This document shows positions 60,478-64,000 of a stretch of 64,000 bases of DNA, piece after piece. Every line of letters begins with the position of its first letter. The first letter of the stretch is position 1. The stretch covers positions 1-64,000 of the forward strand of contig CAVANK010000008.1 in NCBI GenBank assembly GCA_963590075.1. Reading direction: 5' to 3'. Under the pieces are notes generated by a model. It saw only the letters and a program-made list of their open reading frames with translations, was not told the origin of the DNA and searched no databases. This DNA is from CAG-475 sp963590075. Its GTDB lineage: Bacteria > Bacillota > Clostridia > Christensenellales > CAG-917. The translations under genes were made by a program, and so were the position numbers.

Positions 60478-61812
60478 ATGATTGCGTCGATAGTTCTCGG
60501 GGCGGTGGCGGTCGTAGGGACGATTGCCTCCATAATATTTTTGCCGGAAGTGAATGTTAAGGATAGGCGAGTGCCTATATTTTGGCTACCCGCTTTTGCG
60601 TGCGCAATCGTACTTTTGAGCATTGGCGCGTTGCCCATCAAGGACGCGATGCAAGGGCTTGCGGGGGATATGCTTTCGATGTTCGAGGGCAGAGTGAGCG
60701 TCAATCCCGTCAAGATACTTTTGCTGTTTTTCGGTATGACTGCGATATCCGTATTTTTGGACGAGGCGGGCGTGTTTCGCTACCTTGCGACCAAGTCCGC
60801 AAAGCTTGCGGGAAGCAGTCAAAAGAAACTGTTTTTCATACTGTACGCGGTGGTATCGATTTTGACGGTTTTCACCTCAAACGATATCATTATCCTCACG
60901 TTTACGCCGTTTATCTGCTATTTTTGCAAAAACGCCAAGATTTCGCCTATTCCGTATTTGGTGTCGGAATTCGTTGCCGCCAACACTTTTTCGATGATAT
61001 TTATCATAGGCAATCCCACCAATATTTACCTTGCGGAAAACTACGGAATCACCTTCGGAAGGTACTTTGAAGTTATGGCTTTGCCGACGATTTTGGGCGG
61101 ATTTACCGCACTGGGAGTGCTGTATCTCATATTCAAAAACAAACTGAAAGAGGCAATCGAAGTCGGCGATTTTCAAGACGCGACGATAGAGAAAAAACCG
61201 CTTGCGATATTCGGCGCAAGCGTGCTGGGCGTATGTCTCGTATTGTTGGTGATATCCGATTATATAGGCGTTGAAATGTGGGCGTTTGCGGTGCTTGCAC
61301 TGGTGGTGCTCGTCGTGGGGTGTCTTATAATTTGCGCAGTGAAAAAGGAAAAACCGATTGAACTCGGACGCACTTTTGCGCGCCTTCCGTACGAGCTTAT
61401 TCCGTTCGTGGTGTCTATGTTTATAATCGTGCTTGCGCTCAAACGCAACGGCGTTGCGGACGAGATCGCAAACGTATTTGCAAAGGCGGGGAGCAACTTT
61501 GACATCTTGACGTACGGCGTGTCGTCAACGCTTGCTGCAAACCTTATAAACAACATTCCGATGAGCGTGCTCTATTCCGTCATCACACAAAACGCCTCGC
61601 CGTTTGCGGTGTACGCGTCCGTAGTCGGCTCGAATATCGGTGCGTTTTTGACGCCCGTAGGCGCGCTTGCGGGCATAATGTTTACGGGGCTTTTGAAGTC
61701 GCTTGACGTCAAGTTTTCTTTTTTGGATTTTTCAAAGCACGGCGTAACGGTTGCAATCCCCACGCTTTTTGCCACGCTTGCGGGACTTTATATAATGCAA
61801 GCAATTATGTGA
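60478..61812 (+). CDS. ArsB/NhaD-superfamily ion transporter
   Basis: A 444-residue membrane protein of the ion-transporter superfamily that includes arsenite exporter ArsB, citrate carriers and NhaD. It has ten to twelve helices, with the duplicated signatures FTSNDIIILTFTP and (second half) NLINNIPMSVLYS facing each other, and IIGNPTNIYLAE. No arsenic genes (arsR, arsC) are nearby, so arsenite is not assured; a carboxylate or Na+/H+ role is equally possible. The ribosome site is weak. Confidence 0.8.
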   Translation: MIASIVLGAVAVVGTIASIIFLPEVNVKDRRVPIFWLPAFACAIVLLSIGALPIKDAMQGLAGDMLSMFEGRVSVNPVKILLLFFGMTAISVFLDEAGVFRYLATKSAKLAGSSQKKLFFILYAVVSILTVFTSNDIIILTFTPFICYFCKNAKISPIPYLVSEFVAANTFSMIFIIGNPTNIYLAENYGITFGRYFEVMALPTILGGFTALGVLYLIFKNKLKEAIEVGDFQDATIEKKPLAIFGASVLGVCLVLLVISDYIGVEMWAFAVLALVVLVVGCLIICAVKKEKPIELGRTFARLPYELIPFVVSMFIIVLALKRNGVADEIANVFAKAGSNFDILTYGVSSTLAANLINNIPMSVLYSVITQNASPFAVYASVVGSNIGAFLTPVGALAGIMFTGLLKSLDVKFSFLDFSKHGVTVAIPTLFATLAGLYIMQAIM

Positions 61813-61833
61813 AAAAGCGCAAGCATATCGGGG

Positions 61834-61925
61834 AGTGATATTGCGACTTTGTCGCAGTGATATTCTCGCTATGCGAGAGTGATATTTTTGGCTTGTGCCA
61901 AAAGTGATATTCGCACTTCGTGCGA
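61834..61925. repeat. Tandem array: 9-mer plus variable hairpin, four units
   Basis: AGTGATATT occurs at 61834, 61856, 61878 and 61903. Each copy is followed by a different small palindrome: GCGAC-TTT-GTCGC, CTCGC-TAT-GCGAG, TTTGGC-TTGT-GCCAAA and CGCAC-TTC-GTGCG. Unit lengths are 22, 22, 25 and 22. It lies between the convergent transporter and sdaA genes. The spacer-like part varies in sequence but keeps its pairing. It does not match CRISPR dimensions. Confidence 0.75.
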
Positions 61926-61947
61926 GTTGTGGAGTATTCTATAAATC

Positions 61948-61979
61948 AAAAAAAACACTGTCCGTTCTGGCAGTGTTTT
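61948..61979 (-). terminator. Terminator of sdaA
   Basis: AAAACACTG (61952-61960) pairs with CAGTGTTTT (61971-61979). On the minus strand a T8 run follows, 22 bases past the sdaA stop codon. Confidence 0.85.
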
Positions 61980-62001
61980 GTATTATCGTTTGATTGATTA
62001 T

Positions 62002-63237
62002 TTATTTTCTCTTCAAGTGTTTGGAGTGGCGGAGGCGGGAGTGGCGATAACTTTTTGCAAGTCCGCCGCCTGACGTTTCGCGATAGCGCACGTTGATGTC
62101 TTTGCCCGTTTGGTACATAGTTTCCACCACGGCGTCAAAGGAGATTTGGCGTGAGTTGGTGAGGAAGTTGGCAAGCGACACGGCGTTGATTGCGCGCATT
62201 GCCGCAACTGCGTTGCGCTCTATACAAGGTATTTGCACAAGACCTTCGACGGGATCGCAAGTGAGTCCGAGATGGTGCTCCATTGCAACTTCTGCGGAGT
62301 ACTCGATTTGGTCAAAGTCCATTCCGAAAAGTTGCGCAAGTGACGCCGCCGCCATAGAACACGCCGTACCGCATTCCGCTTGGCAACCGCATTCCGCACC
62401 GCTTATTGAAGCGTTGGTCTTGACGATGTTGCCTATGATACCCGCTGTGCAAAGCGCGTCGATTATATCGTCGTTGGTGAATGAGTGTGTCTCTTGCTCG
62501 TAGCGAAGCACTGCGGGCACGATACCGCACGAACCGCACGTCGGGGCGGTTACGATGATTTCGCCCGCGGCGTTTTGCTCGCTCACGGCAAAGGCGTACG
62601 CGCATACGAGACGGTTTTCTTTGGTCTGCGGAGTTTCGTCAATGTGGCGTTGTTGATAGAGAATTTTGGCTCTGCGCTCTGTGTTGAGACCGCCGGGAAG
62701 CACACCGCTTGCTTTGAGACCTTGTTTAATGGCGTTTTTCATCGCTTCCCAAATCTCTGCAAGGTAGGTACGTATCTCAGCGCCCTCAAAGCGTTCTACG
62801 TATTGAGGAATGGTAATTTCCTCATTGTCGCAATATTCGCGGATTTGCTCGAAAGTATGGTGAGGATATACGTCCTCCGGCTCTATCGAACTTTCACCCT
62901 CGACCTCGATTGCACCGCCACCCACGCTGTAAACGCGCCACGAGTCTATGACTTTGCCGTTTAAGTCGTATGCAAACAAGTCCATAGTATTGGGGTGCGG
63001 GAGGTGAGTGTTTTCAAAATCGAAAACGACGTCCACGGGCTTGGTAAACGTCTTTTTGAGTACGACGTCCGTGCCGTGACCTTTTCCGGTCTTTGCCAAA
63101 GAACCGTAAAGCACGGCCTTGAAAGAAAGCGCGTTTTTGTTGCGCTCGGAAAAGAGTTTCGCGGCTTTTTCGGGGCCCATAGTGTGGGAACTCGACGGTC
63201 CGCGTCCGATTTTGTACAATTCGGTGAGGCTTTTCAT
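62002..63237 (-). CDS. sdaA: L-serine dehydratase, single-chain iron-sulfur type
   Basis: A 411-residue fused beta-alpha L-serine ammonia-lyase that makes pyruvate and ammonia using a [4Fe-4S] cluster instead of PLP. The N-terminal half begins LTELYKIGRGPSSSHTMGP, and the catalytic half has TAPTCGSCG, SGAECGCQAECG and LTCDPVEGLVQIPC, with cluster cysteines in these segments. AAGGAG lies before the start. Oxygen-sensitive enzymes of this type fit an anaerobe. With serC-serA elsewhere in the window, the cell can both make and degrade serine. Confidence 0.93.
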   Translation of the reverse strand: MKSLTELYKIGRGPSSSHTMGPEKAAKLFSERNKNALSFKAVLYGSLAKTGKGHGTDVVLKKTFTKPVDVVFDFENTHLPHPNTMDLFAYDLNGKVIDSWRVYSVGGGAIEVEGESSIEPEDVYPHHTFEQIREYCDNEEITIPQYVERFEGAEIRTYLAEIWEAMKNAIKQGLKASGVLPGGLNTERRAKILYQQRHIDETPQTKENRLVCAYAFAVSEQNAAGEIIVTAPTCGSCGIVPAVLRYEQETHSFTNDDIIDALCTAGIIGNIVKTNASISGAECGCQAECGTACSMAAASLAQLFGMDFDQIEYSAEVAMEHHLGLTCDPVEGLVQIPCIERNAVAAMRAINAVSLANFLTNSRQISFDAVVETMYQTGKDINVRYRETSGGGLAKSYRHSRLRHSKHLKRK

Positions 63238-63351
63238 TGGTTACTCCTTATATCGAGGGTATTATAGCACAACTTGCGTTTTTATCAACGCTTTGAGAGC
63301 GATAAAGGCGCATAAAATCGCAAAATATTTTTGCGCATACCCCTCAACGAT

Positions 63352-63381
63352 TTGCCAAGCGTATAAAAAGTGTGCTAATAT
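63352..63381 (+). promoter_or_regulatory. typA promoter
   Basis: TTGCCA (63352-63357) and TAATAT (63376-63381), 18-bp spacer. The predicted start near 63388 is a few bases before the first leader helix. Confidence 0.5.
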
Positions 63382-63391
63382 ATCACAGTTT

Positions 63392-63503
63392 TAAGAGCAA
63401 AAATCGTCGCTGTGGCAACGGCAACACGCAAGTGTGCGCATTGCCTTAGCCACGCTGGATTTATTGCTCTTACTAACCGCGCAACCGATACACGCTATCG
63501 GTT
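63392..63503 (+). ncRNA. Structured leader upstream of typA
   Basis: Several helices occur in the roughly 285-base leader: a 9-bp base stem (TAAGAGCAA 63392-63400 with TTGCTCTTA 63464-63472), inside it GTGGC/GCCAC (63412-63416, 63449-63453), GGCAA/TTGCC (63420-63424, 63441-63445) and CAC-GCAA-GTG with a GNRA-like tetraloop. A separate 8-bp hairpin follows (AACCGATA 63483-63490 with TATCGGTT 63496-63503). I do not recognise a known RNA family. The remaining leader to 63673 has further short hairpins (for example GCAC-TTC-GTGC at 63560-63570) but no gene. Confidence 0.5.
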
Positions 63504-63673
63504 CAAGCACGGGCAAAAACTCATACCACAGTTTCGCTATATCGCTTGCTTGGTGGGGCGCACTTCGTGCTTGTAATGTCATCGGTAGAAATGCAATTCG
63601 GGATTGTTCAAATATATTAGTGCAAAATAGTGGCAACATACATACGAAAAAATCATCGAAAGAAGGTTCGATT

Positions 63674-64000
63674 ATGGTCAGAAACGATTTGAGAAACATT
63701 GCAATCATCGCACACGTCGACCACGGCAAAACTACGCTCGTGGACGGTATGCTCAAACAATCGGGCACGTTTAGAGAAAATCAACAAGTAGCAACGTGCG
63801 TTATGGACTCGGGTGACCTCGAAAGAGAAAGAGGTATCACCATTTTGGCAAAGAATACGTCCATACATTATAACGGCACTAAAATCAATATCATCGACAC
63901 ACCGGGACACGCGGATTTCTCCGGTGAAGTGGAGCGCGTACTCAAAATGGTCAACGGCGTTGTGCTTTTGGTAGACGCACAAGAAGGACCTATGCCTCAA
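63674..64000 (+). CDS. typA: GTPase TypA/BipA (5-prime part, cut by window end)
   Basis: The first 109 residues of a ribosome-binding translational GTPase of the TypA/BipA family, active in 50S assembly and stress adaptation. G1 is AHVDHGKT (13-20), switch I is RERGITI (51-57) and G3 is DTPGHADF (75-82); the beginning MVRNDLRNIAIIAHVDHG and SGTFRENQQV separate it from EF-G and LepA. AGAAGG lies seven bases before the start. The gene runs off the right edge. A long structured leader precedes it. Confidence 0.93.
   Translation, partial: MVRNDLRNIAIIAHVDHGKTTLVDGMLKQSGTFRENQQVATCVMDSGDLERERGITILAKNTSIHYNGTKINIIDTPGHADFSGEVERVLKMVNGVVLLVDAQEGPMPQ

Noticed and set aside
60478..61812. Arsenic resistance locus
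   Set aside because: Only an ArsB-superfamily transporter is present. No arsR, arsC or arsA lies nearby, so arsenite export was not asserted.
61834..61925. CRISPR array
   Set aside because: The constant unit is only 9 bp, the variable parts are 13-16 bp palindromes, and no cas gene is present.
63480..63520. tRNA gene suggested by GGTTCAAGC
   Set aside because: No acceptor stem, anticodon arm or D arm can be built around it; the TATCGGTT belongs to a simple hairpin.
63392..63540. Cyclic-di-GMP (GEMM) riboswitch or T-box in the typA leader
   Set aside because: GCAA and GGGCAAA pieces appear, but the conserved GEMM receptor arrangement and the T-box GGTGGNACCGCG motif are absent.
63391..63768. 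125-codon minus-strand open frame near the right end
   Set aside because: Antisense to the typA leader and start, Cys/Ser-rich and without a ribosome site.

Overview
The window reads as chromosome from an anaerobic, spore-forming member of the Bacillota (class Clostridia), probably an uncultured gut-type lineage. Direct support: spoIVA, a YtxC-like sporulation gene, an NADH-linked [FeFe]-hydrogenase operon, a one-chain iron-sulfur L-serine dehydratase, RNase J, strong AGGAGG-type ribosome sites throughout and moderate GC (about mid-40s % by eye). No rRNA, tRNA, CRISPR array or intact insertion sequence was seen.

Layout. 1-6.8 kb: GH3 glycosidase, acetyltransferase, AraC regulator, ECF sigma/anti-sigma pair and a YtxC-like sporulation gene. 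7-16.3 kb: serC-serA on the minus strand, then rnj, a glycosyltransferase-like gene, a DUF512 Fe-S protein, der and an aspartate aminotransferase. 16.4-20.6 kb: glycerol dehydrogenase plus fused DhaK-DhaL kinase (glycerol to DHAP), then nadE. 20.6-21.6 kb: about 1 kb of decayed repeats. 21.6-25.8 kb: hydC-hydB-hydA. 25.9-36 kb: accessory, AT-richer region with a DUF4143 ATPase, a large BspA-type leucine-rich-repeat lipoprotein, a small unknown protein, a SIR2-like protein and a second InlB-repeat lipoprotein. 36-45.5 kb: aminopeptidase P, M20 peptidase, an HTH-Fic protein with an altered active site and palindromic operators, an HMA protein, spoIVA, a membrane protein and a MATE exporter. 45.8-59.8 kb: a 13-gene, tightly overlapping plus-strand operon for acyl-group chemistry. 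59.9-64 kb: DUF2007 protein, ArsB-type transporter, sdaA and the start of typA.

The best candidate for an undescribed system is the 46.2-59.8 kb operon. It combines two adenylate-forming acyl ligases (one with its own carrier domain), a free acyl carrier protein, an LRAT-type cysteine acyltransferase fused to the phosphopantetheinyl transferase that would activate the carriers, two PlsC-type acyltransferases, three membrane-anchored alpha/beta-hydrolase-fold proteins (one with a cysteine nucleophile), a FakA/FakB fatty-acid kinase pair and an MFS_2 permease. The set suggests capture, activation and transfer of fatty acids onto an unknown acceptor.

Non-coding signals also stand out: two copies of a roughly 130-nt nested stem-loop with conserved loops and covarying stems directly after nadE and hydA; a tandem array of four 9-mers each followed by a different small hairpin near 61.9 kb; structured leaders before the LRR lipoprotein and typA; and paired palindromes at the fic promoter.
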